Positions 9,070-19,889 are shown, counted from the stretch's first letter. The stretch is 64,000 nt of DNA from Candidatus Cloacimonadota bacterium (GCA_030621085.1 JAUXIJ010000002.1:40321-104320); one strand, 5' to 3'. The notes: generated by a model not told the origin, from the sequence alone. Numbers and translations are program-made.

Positions 9070-10815
9070 CTAATTCTGCATATGATCTGAAACATCGGAA
9101 ACCTGCTCTTTGGTTTCGGAGTATTTCTGGGTTGTATACATCAGGCGTTCACTTAATTTCTTTGATATTATCCAGAGCAATTTAGCTGCCAGTTCGCTGT
9201 TTTCTTTCAATATCTTCAAAGCTTTATCCCGATCAATAACCATCAAGTCACATTCTGTAGTTGCTCTAACTGACACCTTGTGAGTAGACTCGAAGAAAAT
9301 AGCGGTCTCATTGAAATGTTCGCCCTGCTTTATCTCGGTAATTACAAAATCATCAGTATTTTTAACAGGTTTGAGTACCTGTAAAATCCCTCTCAAAACA
9401 ATATAAATATTGTTGTTAACTTTACCAGCTTTGAATACATAATCTCCAGCTTTCAAATTGATTATCTCTGAAATGAAAAAGATCGATCGTAATTCCTTTT
9501 TTGAAAAACCTTTGAAGAGGTCGATTTCACTGAAGTGCATCTGCTTATGTATACCTGTTTTCTCCAGCAGTTTCTTTTTCTCGATCTGGTATTTATCATA
9601 CTTTATAACCATTCCTTCCAGGATTATATCTTTTAAAATGTTCCCAAATCCCTTTGTATTTTCCAGCAACTTACGCCAGTTTTTCTGGAATGAAAGATAT
9701 TCTTCAAAAGTATTATAATGTGGAACTGCTTCATATCTTGCCAGGTAAATATTCTTGATCGTTTCTTTACATGCTTCCACATCACCATCTGCCAGGTAGT
9801 TCAAAGCTAAGATAATATTTGTTTTGAATATCTTATCTCCCAGATCGGGTTTCATGAACTCTCCGGGATAGGGATCGAAATCTTCCGGTTTTATTTCATG
9901 AAGATTGGTTTTGGGTGACTGTGTTTCGAATTTAGATTTATTATACAGAAATCGATAAATATCTTCTCTGAACCTTTTCCATGTAGGATGTTTCTTGGCA
10001 GGAGGAAGGTGCTTTATAGCCAACTGATTATCTAAGTAGAAATTAAAACCGAACATACGGGCATTCACCACATAATCTGTATCTTCACCTCGTGTTATGT
10101 TAGGATCGAACGGCACTATACGCATTAAGTTGCGGTGAATAACCATTGCTCCACCGAATGCAAACGGTGTTTGCTTCAACCTGGGTTCACTGCCGATTAT
10201 CTTGTCGAAGGCTTCTCTTTTACCACCGAAACGGTCCCAATAGGTCATCCAGGGAACAATGTTAACCTTATCATAATATTCATTATCTTCATTTAGATAA
10301 TATCCTGCTACACCATCGATTGTGTTGCCATAAAATCTTTTCCCGATAAATTCTTTGGCTTTGGTTACGAATTTGGGATCTTCAAAAACTTCATCATCAT
10401 CTATGAGGAGTGCAATTTCGGCATCCAGAATATAAGGAAGAAAAATACACATATTTCGAATGTGAGCATAATTATCCAGGCTTAGAATGTCTTTGCCTGT
10501 ATATTTCTTGAACAATTTGTTTTTGATCTTTTTCAATTTTGATTCAGTAAAAAGGATCGTATCAACAGGGATGTTTGCTTTTTTCAAAATTTCTCTCAGT
10601 TTTTCTTCCATTGGTTTTTCGTATTTCTTGTTGGTGGCTACCCCAACAATTACCAGTGTAAATTTTGTATCTTCCAAATTATGAAGTGATTGCAAAGTCC
10701 TTTCCAGGGTACCATTTTCGTTCAAAGGTGTAGGATGATCGAATATCTTATCTCCTTCCTGCCATTCACCTTTTGGTCCCGTCCAATAAGTAGGAATCAC
10801 CATATATGTTAACAT
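9070..10815 (-). CDS. Glycosyltransferase-like protein with C-terminal cyclic nucleotide-binding (cNMP) domain
   Basis: N-terminal GT-A-like region with acidic motif 'IALLIDDDEVFEDP'; C-term 'FKGFSKKELRSIFFISEIINLKAGDYVFKAGKVNNNIYIVLRGILQV...GEHFNETAIF'; SD AAAGGAG. Confidence 0.8.
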   Translation of the reverse strand: MLTYMVIPTYWTGPKGEWQEGDKIFDHPTPLNENGTLERTLQSLHNLEDTKFTLVIVGVATNKKYEKPMEEKLREILKKANIPVDTILFTESKLKKIKNKLFKKYTGKDILSLDNYAHIRNMCIFLPYILDAEIALLIDDDEVFEDPKFVTKAKEFIGKRFYGNTIDGVAGYYLNEDNEYYDKVNIVPWMTYWDRFGGKREAFDKIIGSEPRLKQTPFAFGGAMVIHRNLMRIVPFDPNITRGEDTDYVVNARMFGFNFYLDNQLAIKHLPPAKKHPTWKRFREDIYRFLYNKSKFETQSPKTNLHEIKPEDFDPYPGEFMKPDLGDKIFKTNIILALNYLADGDVEACKETIKNIYLARYEAVPHYNTFEEYLSFQKNWRKLLENTKGFGNILKDIILEGMVIKYDKYQIEKKKLLEKTGIHKQMHFSEIDLFKGFSKKELRSIFFISEIINLKAGDYVFKAGKVNNNIYIVLRGILQVLKPVKNTDDFVITEIKQGEHFNETAIFFESTHKVSVRATTECDLMVIDRDKALKILKENSELAAKLLWIISKKLSERLMYTTQKYSETKEQVSDVSDHMQN

Positions 10816-10825
10816 ACAAACTCCT

Positions 10826-11998
10826 TTATTTGTTTAATAATTTTTTCATTTTTTTCCAGCTATCAGTTAAATTGTAGAAATAATCAATATCTTCAGGTAG
10901 TTTTTTATAAGACATTTCAAATGCCTGCGGTAGATTCAGAAACCGTTTATCTCCAAAATATGCCGCTGCGGATGTGCTTCCTTTCTGTAATGCATGATAT
11001 CTTTTTTCTGTGTTTATCGTTTCAGCTTCGGAATTGAATTCATTACGTAACCAGTTGAAGAACGGATTACGAATGATCCAGCCCATACAGGCATAGAAAA
11101 AACGGTCTACATTCTTTTGGATTGTGATTGCCGGTTTGTTGGGAAAATCTCCAAAACAATTATGGAAAACCAAAAGGTCTATATCTACACAGCGTCCCCC
11201 GAAACCGTAGATGATCGGTCCGAATAAAGTATCTTCTCCGCGCCCCATAAAACATTCATTACCCAATACAAGCATAGTTGAAAAAAAAGGTGGAAGTAAG
11301 TTCAAATGCTTCAGATCAATAGCCAGATTACCACCCAATACTTTATTTGTATTAAATATATTTTCCTGCCATTTTTCTCGTGTTACAGGAGTATCTACTG
11401 AAGTAATATAATAAAACCTGTCTTCTTTCTGAACACCCTGTAGAAGTTCCATCAGGTAAGGAAAATTCATTTTGGGAATGATATAATATCCCGTATAATC
11501 ACTGGTTGTTACCACTACATCATCTTGCTTCAGGTATTTCAAATGAGAACCTACAAAATCTATTTCTTCAAACTTGGATTTTCCATTTCTGTATTCTTTT
11601 AATATTCTTGGAAAAATATCCGAATCGAAGAAAAACAGGTAATCGATATCAAGGAATAAGGCTGTTAATATCACATAATTTCGAGATGTACCATAAGCTA
11701 CTTTACTGTATTTTTCAAGATAGGGAGTACCAATAATGGAATTAATATCATCATTATTCATACCGATATCTTTCAAATTGTTCTCAATAAAAGGAGCATG
11801 TCCTCTTTGAATAAGTGTAACTTTACAATACTGTTTGAATTGCTCAATTACATTTTCATCATAATAATCTTTGTAACAAATTATAAGGTGATCGATTTTA
11901 TGTCCGCATTTCCCAGCATTATGAAAAAAATCAATTACCGGACTAAGTTCGGTTACTTGTGCGCAAATCATCCCATAGGCAATTTTTTTTTCTTGCAT
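10826..11998 (-). CDS. Predicted GT-A-fold glycosyltransferase
   Basis: 'DIDYLFFFDSDIFPRIL' DxD-like motif, operonic with GT genes; start at MQEKKIAYGM preceded by GGAGAT rather than the listed 12037 start. Confidence 0.6.
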   Translation of the reverse strand: MQEKKIAYGMICAQVTELSPVIDFFHNAGKCGHKIDHLIICYKDYYDENVIEQFKQYCKVTLIQRGHAPFIENNLKDIGMNNDDINSIIGTPYLEKYSKVAYGTSRNYVILTALFLDIDYLFFFDSDIFPRILKEYRNGKSKFEEIDFVGSHLKYLKQDDVVVTTSDYTGYYIIPKMNFPYLMELLQGVQKEDRFYYITSVDTPVTREKWQENIFNTNKVLGGNLAIDLKHLNLLPPFFSTMLVLGNECFMGRGEDTLFGPIIYGFGGRCVDIDLLVFHNCFGDFPNKPAITIQKNVDRFFYACMGWIIRNPFFNWLRNEFNSEAETINTEKRYHALQKGSTSAAAYFGDKRFLNLPQAFEMSYKKLPEDIDYFYNLTDSWKKMKKLLNK

Positions 11999-12133
11999 AT
12001 AAGTATCTCCAATTTTATTTGGAACAACTAAATACATAGTTAATTAATTGAAATTTTGTCAAATTAAATAAACAATTTTATTTACAATAATAGTTAGAAA
12101 CAAATTTTAACAATAGAAAATTAAATTCAATGA

Positions 12134-13957
12134 GTGGGTATGAGCAAGAAAAAAATAATGAAAAATAATTCGCAAATAAAGCAGAAGTTGTCTTTACTTC
12201 CGGATTCACCAGGAGTTTATTTGATGAAGGATTCATCAAATAATGTGATCTATGTAGGCAAGTCAAAGAACCTCAAGAACCGTGTTCGTTCCTATTTCTC
12301 CGGCACTTCGGCAGATCCCAAAACTATCGATCTTGTAAAAAAAATTATGTATCTCGATTATATCCTGACCAAAACGGAAGAACAGGCGCTGGTACTTGAA
12401 TCTAATCTTATTAAAAAGTACAAACCAAAATATAATATTTCACTGAAAGATGATAAACAATACCCGTTTATTAAAGTTACAATAAAAGAGTTTTTTCCAA
12501 AAATTTTTGTAACAAGACAGTTAACAAAGGATGGTTCCAAGTATTTTGGACCCTATACCGATGTTAAAGCGCTTAAAAGAACCATCAGGTTAATGGAATG
12601 GATCTTTCCTCTGAGAACCTGTAAAAGGATTATTCCTGAGGGAGAACCTGTTTTTGAAAAATCATGTATTAATTTTCAACTGGGTAAATGTCCGGCACCG
12701 TGTATTGGAAAAATTTCTAAAGAAGATTATAAACGGATCGTATCTAATGCAGTAAATTTTTTAAGCGGCAGGAACAAGATTGTAATAGAAGATCTTAAGA
12801 AAGAGATGAATGAGAGATCGACGCAAATGAAGTATGAAGAAGCTGCCGGGATACGAGATAAAATATTGAATATTCAGAAATTGAACCGATCCAGGAACAT
12901 GTTCTTTGCAGATGATAAGAATCGAGATGTAATCGGTATCTACAAAGAAGATAAAAAAGCAGCGGTTTCTGTACTTAAGATACTTTCCGGTAAGTTACTG
13001 AACAAAGAAATATATTCGCTGAACAATGTAGAAGGAAGCACTCTTCCAAAGTTAATGAAAGCATTTCTGGAACAATATTATTCTTTAAAGCTGGATAATC
13101 TGCCCTATAAAATTCTTTTACAGATAAAACCGGAAGGTTATGAATTTCTAAATCAGGTTTTAAAAAAGAAATTAATAATTCCCAAACGAGGAGAAAAACA
13201 TTCATTGATCTCGATTGCCCGGGAAAATGCTTTTAATTATATGGAAGAGCAAAAACTGAAATATCTCAGGAAAAGCAATCGAACTATTTTTCCCATTAAA
13301 GAATTGAAAGATAAACTGAACTTGAAAAAATTGCCCAGAAAAATGATCTGTCTGGATATTTCCACGATTCAGGGTACAGATACCGTATCTTCTCTGGTTT
13401 TCTTTGAGAATGGGAAACCTAAGAAAAAGAATTACCGGCACTTTATTATAAAAACTGTTGAAGGTCAGGATGATTATGCTTCCCTGGCAGAAACTCTGGA
13501 ACGCTATCTGAAGAAATTAGAAGAGCAGGAAACACCGGATTTGATAGTTATCGATGGGGGAAAGGGGCAACTGAATTCTGCATACAGAATCCTAGGGAAA
13601 ATGAAAATCAGTGATATGGAGATGATATCGCTGGCTAAAAGACAGGAAGAGATCTTTATTCCTGGCAGGAAGAATTCCATTATTCTTCCCAAATCGTCAT
13701 CTGCTTTAAGGATGCTGATAAGACTGCGCGATGAAAGCCACAGATTTGCGATAACTTTTCACCGGAAACGCAGAAGTTCACGGACTCTTACAAGTGAACT
13801 GGATAAAATCAAAGGGATTGGATTTGCTACAAAATTTGCACTTTTACAAGAGTTTGGTTCTATTGAAAACATCAAAAAAGCTACCATCCAAGATTTAACT
13901 CAAATTAAAGGTATTGGCAAAGATACTGCATTATTAATATTAAACAATTTACGATAA
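12134..13957 (+). CDS. uvrC: Excinuclease ABC subunit C
   Basis: 'LPDSPGVYLMKDSSNNVIYVGKSKNLKNRVRSYF', UVR motif 'MKYEEAAGIRDKI', 'DLIVIDGGKGQLN', C-terminal HhH. Confidence 0.97.
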   Translation: MGMSKKKIMKNNSQIKQKLSLLPDSPGVYLMKDSSNNVIYVGKSKNLKNRVRSYFSGTSADPKTIDLVKKIMYLDYILTKTEEQALVLESNLIKKYKPKYNISLKDDKQYPFIKVTIKEFFPKIFVTRQLTKDGSKYFGPYTDVKALKRTIRLMEWIFPLRTCKRIIPEGEPVFEKSCINFQLGKCPAPCIGKISKEDYKRIVSNAVNFLSGRNKIVIEDLKKEMNERSTQMKYEEAAGIRDKILNIQKLNRSRNMFFADDKNRDVIGIYKEDKKAAVSVLKILSGKLLNKEIYSLNNVEGSTLPKLMKAFLEQYYSLKLDNLPYKILLQIKPEGYEFLNQVLKKKLIIPKRGEKHSLISIARENAFNYMEEQKLKYLRKSNRTIFPIKELKDKLNLKKLPRKMICLDISTIQGTDTVSSLVFFENGKPKKKNYRHFIIKTVEGQDDYASLAETLERYLKKLEEQETPDLIVIDGGKGQLNSAYRILGKMKISDMEMISLAKRQEEIFIPGRKNSIILPKSSSALRMLIRLRDESHRFAITFHRKRRSSRTLTSELDKIKGIGFATKFALLQEFGSIENIKKATIQDLTQIKGIGKDTALLILNNLR

Positions 13958-14029
13958 GCTTATTTTATAGTTGACAATATAGAGAACTTCAAATTTCAAA
14001 TAATATAAATTATAGGAATAAATGATAAA

Positions 14030-17000
14030 ATGAAAAAAAGGCTGTTATTTTTTTTGGTAATTCTCGGTTTCATTACAAATCTTTTTTCTACAGACATTTC
14101 AGCAAAAATAGATAGCCTTCAAAATTTATTATCAAAAGCATCCGAAAAAGAAAAAGTAGATATTCTAATTGAATTAACAGTATTGAATTTGGAAGTTCTG
14201 CCGGAAAAAAGTATTATATATGGAAATCAGGCATTAGCACTTGCCAATAAATATAATTATAAGGATTCAGAAATAAATGCCTACAATTTACTTGGTGTAG
14301 CCAATGAATATCTGGGAGACTACAAAACAGCCATCAGCTACTATCAGGATGCATTACAAATAGCTAATGAAAACAAGGATAAAGATGGCATAGCAAGTGC
14401 TATGGTTAATATTGGAATTGCCAATCTCAGCTTAAGTAATTTCTATGTTTCTCTGGAATACAACCTAAAAGCTTTGGACCTTTATGAAGAACTTAACGAT
14501 GAAGTTGGCATTGGAAACGCTCTTAATAATATCGGAAACGTTTATTTATATTTGAGTAATTATGATAAAGCTCTGGAATATTACTTTCGATCTTTAGAAT
14601 TTAAAGGTTGGGAAGAAGATGAGGAATCCTATGCTAAAGCGATGCATAATATCGCGTTAGCATATCAACAATTAAAGGATTTTGATAAAGCGCTGGATTA
14701 TTACCGCAAAGCTCTTGGAATAATGGAAAAACAGCAGAATCTTAATCTGGCGATTTGTTATAATAATTTGTCTATGATTTTTAAAGAAAAGGGAAATTAC
14801 AAAACAGCTCTGGATTATAATACAAAAGCATATCGAATACATGAAAACATTGGTAATAAAGAAGGTATTGCTAATACTTGCAATTTGTTTTCTGAATTGT
14901 ATATATCAACCAATAGATTTGGAAAAGCATACGAACAGATCAAACGAAGTTTAAAAATATCAGGTGAATTGAATCTAAAGAATCTGACAGCTGAAAATTA
15001 TAAAACAATGGCAAATTACTACGCGGCTATCGGAGAGTTTGAGCAGGCTCTTGAGTTTCATAAAAAATACAGTACCCTGCATAATTCCATTTATACAGAA
15101 GAAAATATAAAAAAACTGGCAGAACTCCAAGCAAAGTATGGAATTGAAAAAAAAGAAAAAGAAATTGAACTTCTTACAAAGGATAAATCATATCATTATC
15201 GTTTTAAAAATGTTTTGATCATCATTATTGTATTTGGAGTTTTGACAATCATATTTCTTCTAATTCTTTATATTGAAAAAATAAAAGAAGTGACTATTCG
15301 TAAGGAAACCGAAGATAAATATATTGCCAGTGAAGAAAAATACAAATCACTTACCGAAAGCCTGAAAACTGCTGTTTATACTTTTAGCCTGGAAGGAAAA
15401 TTCACTTATGTTAATCCTGCAATGTTGGAGATTACAGGTTATACTGAAGAAGAACTTCTTAATATGAACTTCTTCGATATTGTACATCCTCTTCTCAAGG
15501 ATATGGTAATGAAAACAGGATTCTCTCGTTTGAAAGGTGAAGATGTCATCAGTAATTATGAATTTAAAATTATACACAAAAAGGGTGAAGAACGCTGGGT
15601 TGAAGTTTCCAATGTTAGAACAGTTATTAACGGAATGATATCTATACTGGGTACAGCATCTGATATTACAGACCGTAAAATTGCCGCTGAGCAAATCATA
15701 CAATCTGAAGCTCAATTCAGAGCACTGTTTTCGAGTATGGATGATTTGATAATTGTACTTGATAGAAAAGGTAAGTATCTTGAGATTGCACCAACAAATC
15801 CAAATTTATTATATAAACCTGCCGAAGAGATGATAGGAAAAACTTTATATGAAGTTTTTCCCAAAGAAAAAGCAACTTATTTCCTGAATAAAATAGAGGA
15901 GAGTCTTAATTCTCAAGTTCCCATATCTATTGAATATACTTTAGATATTAAAGATAATAAATACTGGTTTGAAGGGCGGATATCTCCTATGATAGAAGAT
16001 AAGGTGCTTCTGGTTGTACGAGATATAACTGAGAGTAAAATGTCCTTACGAAAACTGGTGGAAAGCGAAGAAAAATATAGAAACCTGGTAGAATCCATTG
16101 CAGAAGGTTTGATTATAGTTGATGAAAACGAAAACTTCCTGTTTTCTAATAAAGCAGCTCTGGATATTTATGGATATAATGAAGATGAAATACTCAAAAT
16201 GAACGTAAGTGATCTTGTCACCGAAAAGAGCTTTAAAACTATCCAGAAAGAAACTATTAAAAGGATGAATGGAAGATCTTCGAAATATGAAATCACTATA
16301 ATCAGGAAAAATGGAGAAAAGCGACTTACCAGCATCACAGCAAGCCCTTTATTTAAAGATGGTAAATTTATTGGTTCTTTTGAACTATTCATCGATATCA
16401 CAGATATACGTAAAGCTGAGGAAGAACTAAGGGCTTCTCTACGTGAAAAGGAAGTTATGCTGCAAGAGATATATCATCGGGTAAAAAATAACATGCAAAT
16501 CATATCCAGTATGCTCAAATTACAATCTGTACATGTAACCGATGAAACTTCTCTCAACTTGTTTAAAAATTGTCAGAATCGAGTAAGATCAATGTCTCTG
16601 GTTCATGAGAAACTCTATCGTTCCAAAGACCTCTCCAGAACAAATTTTGAAGATTATATAAAATCATTAATGCGCAATCTGTTTATTTCCTATGGCATTT
16701 CAGACAAACGCATCCGTTATGACGTTAAGGCTAAAGACATATTTCTGAATATAAGTACTGCTATTCCTTGTGGTTTGATAATTAACGAATTAATCTCCAA
16801 TTCTATAAAATACGCTTTCCCGGATAATAAAAAAGGTCACATAATTATTAAACTGAGTAAAGATAAAAAGGATAAATTTACCTTAATTATCAGGAATGAC
16901 GGTATAGATTTTCCAGAAGAAATTGACCTTGAAAAAGCGAATTCTTTTGGAATGCAACTTGTACATATATTAACACAACAACTTCATGCCGAAATTGAAA

Positions 17001-17053
17001 TTGATCGAAAAGGTGGAACAACATTTAAATTATTATTTAATGAATTAAAATAG
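14030..17053 (+). CDS. TPR-PAS sensor histidine kinase (HisKA_2 type)
   Basis: TPR array, TM segment, three PAS-like modules, 'LQEIYHRVKNNMQIISSMLKLQS' and HATPase region. Confidence 0.92.
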   Translation: MKKRLLFFLVILGFITNLFSTDISAKIDSLQNLLSKASEKEKVDILIELTVLNLEVLPEKSIIYGNQALALANKYNYKDSEINAYNLLGVANEYLGDYKTAISYYQDALQIANENKDKDGIASAMVNIGIANLSLSNFYVSLEYNLKALDLYEELNDEVGIGNALNNIGNVYLYLSNYDKALEYYFRSLEFKGWEEDEESYAKAMHNIALAYQQLKDFDKALDYYRKALGIMEKQQNLNLAICYNNLSMIFKEKGNYKTALDYNTKAYRIHENIGNKEGIANTCNLFSELYISTNRFGKAYEQIKRSLKISGELNLKNLTAENYKTMANYYAAIGEFEQALEFHKKYSTLHNSIYTEENIKKLAELQAKYGIEKKEKEIELLTKDKSYHYRFKNVLIIIIVFGVLTIIFLLILYIEKIKEVTIRKETEDKYIASEEKYKSLTESLKTAVYTFSLEGKFTYVNPAMLEITGYTEEELLNMNFFDIVHPLLKDMVMKTGFSRLKGEDVISNYEFKIIHKKGEERWVEVSNVRTVINGMISILGTASDITDRKIAAEQIIQSEAQFRALFSSMDDLIIVLDRKGKYLEIAPTNPNLLYKPAEEMIGKTLYEVFPKEKATYFLNKIEESLNSQVPISIEYTLDIKDNKYWFEGRISPMIEDKVLLVVRDITESKMSLRKLVESEEKYRNLVESIAEGLIIVDENENFLFSNKAALDIYGYNEDEILKMNVSDLVTEKSFKTIQKETIKRMNGRSSKYEITIIRKNGEKRLTSITASPLFKDGKFIGSFELFIDITDIRKAEEELRASLREKEVMLQEIYHRVKNNMQIISSMLKLQSVHVTDETSLNLFKNCQNRVRSMSLVHEKLYRSKDLSRTNFEDYIKSLMRNLFISYGISDKRIRYDVKAKDIFLNISTAIPCGLIINELISNSIKYAFPDNKKGHIIIKLSKDKKDKFTLIIRNDGIDFPEEIDLEKANSFGMQLVHILTQQLHAEIEIDRKGGTTFKLLFNELK

Positions 17054-17076
17054 AAAATCTACTAAGAGGGTGGGGA

Positions 17077-19230
17077 TTGAAAAGAAGCTTGATTATCTGC
17101 TTACTGATTATACTGGTTGGCAGTCTTCCAGCAAATACAAAAATTGATAGCCTTGAAACATTATTGAATAATGTAGTAAGCAAAGAAAAACCACATATTC
17201 TAAATCAATTATCAACTGCCTACAGAAGAATTGATTCCGAAATGAGTATGGAATGTGGTTTTCAGGCTTTGAAATTGGCTGAGCAGGAAAACAATATTCC
17301 GGAAAAAGCCTACGCATTTAGCAATATAGGAATCTGCTTCCGTAAAATAGGTGATTATAACAATGCACTGGAATACTTCCACAATTCGCTGCACTTATTT
17401 AATCAGCTGGGAGATAAGAAAAACATAGCCAACACACTTGATAATATTGCCCATATCTATTGGTTTAGAAGTGAGTATTCTTTTGCCCTGGATCATTACA
17501 ATCAAGCCCTTGAAATTAACCTCGAGATAAATGACAAACAATCATTAGGACGCTCTTACAATAATTTGGGTAGTGTGTATTATCGTCTTTGTTATTATGA
17601 TCTTGCCCTGGAAAATTTTTTACAGGCGCTGCATATTAAAAATGAACTAAATGATAAGAATATTACCTCAACATTGAATAATTTAGGTAATATTTACCTG
17701 CGTTTATTGAATTTTGAAAAAGCTCTGTCAAATTACAAAGAAGCACTGTGTTTAAAGAAAGCAAACAATGATGTTAGAGCAATTGCCTCAACATTGAATA
17801 ATATAGGTAATGTATACCTGGAAATGGGGAAATTTGAATTGGCACTTCAATATTACATTGAAGCTTTGAAATATAGCGAAGAGAATAACATAAAAAAAGT
17901 AACTTCTACCAGCCTGAATAATATTGCAGTGGTATACGAAAACACAGGAAAAAAACAAAATGCTCTTGATTATTATCAGCAGGCTTTATCCTTGAAAGAA
18001 GACATCGATGATAAATTCGGAATTGCTAATACTCAAAAAAATATCGGTGATTTATATGTTCAACTGAAGCAATATGAAAAAGCAAAAAAGTTTCTTTTCA
18101 ATAGTCTTCATATAGCTACTGAAATTGCTGCTAAAGATATAATCAAAAACGATTATAAATATTTAGCTAAAATGTATGCGGCTCAAAATAATTTTCCCAA
18201 AGCTTACAAATATGAAAACCTACATTCCACATTAAAAGATAGTATTTTCAATGAATCTACTACTGAAAAAATAGCACAAATGCAAACCAGTTTCGAAGTG
18301 GCAAAAACAAAAAAAGAAAGAGAGATCCTGCTCAAAGATAATGAGATCTTCAAATTGCAGGTGAGAAATGCAAAAGCCATTAGATTTAGATTTTATCTGC
18401 TTTTCCTTGTTTTAGTGCAATTAATTTTATTTGTTTATTTCCGTTACCGGCAGAAAAAGAAAACCAACCTTGCTTTAACGAAAATAAACAATGAACTTGA
18501 ACAGCGTGTACAACTTCGTACAAATGAACTTGCTAAAACCAATTTAGGATTGCAAAATGAAATAAAAGAACGGAAGAAAGCTGCAACTGAACTCAGAGCA
18601 TCACTTCACGAAAAAGATATTATGCTGAAAGAGATACACCACAGAGTGAAAAATAATCTTCAGGTCGTCTCTAGTATGATGAATCTTCAATCTGACAAAT
18701 TAACCGAGGATTATTCAAAAAAAGTATTTATAAATACGCAGGACCGGATTCATACAATGTCTTTGGTTCACGAAAAATTGTATCTTTCAGAGAACCTCGC
18801 TTCAATAGACTTTTGCAAGTATGTAAAAGATTTGATCGATTATTTATTTGGAACATATGGCGTTAAAAAAGAAAAAATTGTTCTTCGAATTAAAATAGAC
18901 AATATTTTCTTGAGTATAAATTCTGCTATTTCTTGTGGTTTGATAATCAATGAAATTACCTCCAATTCCTTTAAATATGCTTTTCCCGGAAAACGAAAAG
19001 GAGAAATATTTATTCAGATGCAGGAAGAAGGTGAAAAATTCATTTTGCAGGCAGGTAATAATGGAGTGCCATTTCCGCATGATATTGATGTAAAAAAAAC
19101 CGGAACATTTGGGTTGGAGATGATTAGAATTCTCACGAATCAATTGAACGGGAAAATGGAATTTAACGGATCGAATGGAGCACATTTCAAGCTTCAATTT
19201 AAAGAATCAAATAAAAAGGAGAATAAATGA
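17077..19230 (+). CDS. TPR sensor histidine kinase (HisKA_2 type), TTG start
   Basis: TPR repeats, TM, coiled coil, 'LKEIHHRVKNNLQVVSSMMNLQS' and HATPase 'GLIINEITSNSFKYAFP'. Confidence 0.92.
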   Translation: MKRSLIICLLIILVGSLPANTKIDSLETLLNNVVSKEKPHILNQLSTAYRRIDSEMSMECGFQALKLAEQENNIPEKAYAFSNIGICFRKIGDYNNALEYFHNSLHLFNQLGDKKNIANTLDNIAHIYWFRSEYSFALDHYNQALEINLEINDKQSLGRSYNNLGSVYYRLCYYDLALENFLQALHIKNELNDKNITSTLNNLGNIYLRLLNFEKALSNYKEALCLKKANNDVRAIASTLNNIGNVYLEMGKFELALQYYIEALKYSEENNIKKVTSTSLNNIAVVYENTGKKQNALDYYQQALSLKEDIDDKFGIANTQKNIGDLYVQLKQYEKAKKFLFNSLHIATEIAAKDIIKNDYKYLAKMYAAQNNFPKAYKYENLHSTLKDSIFNESTTEKIAQMQTSFEVAKTKKEREILLKDNEIFKLQVRNAKAIRFRFYLLFLVLVQLILFVYFRYRQKKKTNLALTKINNELEQRVQLRTNELAKTNLGLQNEIKERKKAATELRASLHEKDIMLKEIHHRVKNNLQVVSSMMNLQSDKLTEDYSKKVFINTQDRIHTMSLVHEKLYLSENLASIDFCKYVKDLIDYLFGTYGVKKEKIVLRIKIDNIFLSINSAISCGLIINEITSNSFKYAFPGKRKGEIFIQMQEEGEKFILQAGNNGVPFPHDIDVKKTGTFGLEMIRILTNQLNGKMEFNGSNGAHFKLQFKESNKKENK

Positions 19231-19766
19231 AAGTCAAAAGTTTGATTATGAATGAGATAGCAATTGAAAGGACTTTGAAACGAATGGCTTATGAAATTAT
19301 CGAATTCAATAAAGGGTTGGGAAATGTACAGCTGATAGGAATAAGAAGCCGGGGAGTTCCCATGGCTACAAGATTAGCTTCCTACCTCAAGGAAATTGAA
19401 GGTGTAGATGTCCCGGTTGGTATACTGGATATTTCGCTGTACCGTGATGATCTTTCGCTTATTGCTGATCAACCTGTTATGAAGGGCTCAGAAATTGATT
19501 TTGATGTTAAAGAAAAAAGAGTGATTTTAGTTGATGATGTACTTTATACAGGTAGAACGATTCGTGCTGCTATCGACGGGATTCTGGATTTTGGACGTCC
19601 CCAGCAGATCCAACTGGCAATTCTGATTGACAGGGGACATCATGAAATGCCGGTAAAAGCAGATTACGTTGGCAGGTTCGTACCTACTTCCAGTGAAGAG
19701 ATCATTAAAGTTTCTTTCGAAGATACAGATGAAGATGAAAAAGTAAGAGTGATGCTAAACGAATAA
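19227..19766 (+). CDS. pyrR: Bifunctional pyr operon regulator/uracil phosphoribosyltransferase PyrR
   Basis: PRPP loop 'KRVILVDDVLYTGRTIRAAIDGI'; 'LIGIRSRGVPMATRLA'. Confidence 0.93.
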   Translation: MKVKSLIMNEIAIERTLKRMAYEIIEFNKGLGNVQLIGIRSRGVPMATRLASYLKEIEGVDVPVGILDISLYRDDLSLIADQPVMKGSEIDFDVKEKRVILVDDVLYTGRTIRAAIDGILDFGRPQQIQLAILIDRGHHEMPVKADYVGRFVPTSSEEIIKVSFEDTDEDEKVRVMLNE

Positions 19767-19789
19767 AATATACTAAGTAACAACTTGAT

Positions 19790-19816
19790 TCAGCACTCCT
19801 TTTACGGGAGTGCTAA
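19790..19816 (+). promoter_or_regulatory. CIRCE operator (HrcA-binding) upstream of htpG
   Basis: TCAGCACTC-N9(CTTTTACGG)-GAGTGCTAA versus consensus TTAGCACTC-N9-GAGTGCTAA: one mismatch. Confidence 0.88.
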
Positions 19817-19889
19817 TATTTTATTTTGACATGTAATTGCTTCTGATTATTTTATCCCACAAATATTAAATAAAATTTTAGGAGTCAAA

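Noticed and set aside
18844-19197. Antisense ORFs over well-supported genes (also e.g. 311-763, 1207-1512, 40991-41509, 55258-55737)
   Set aside because: They lie opposite genes with strong family motifs, have no SD or recognisable domain, and reflect codon bias of the sense strand.
19790-19816. Simple Rho-independent terminator after pyrR
   Set aside because: The sequence fits CIRCE (9-9-9 arrangement) and precedes htpG; there is no clean T-tract, though a dual role is possible.
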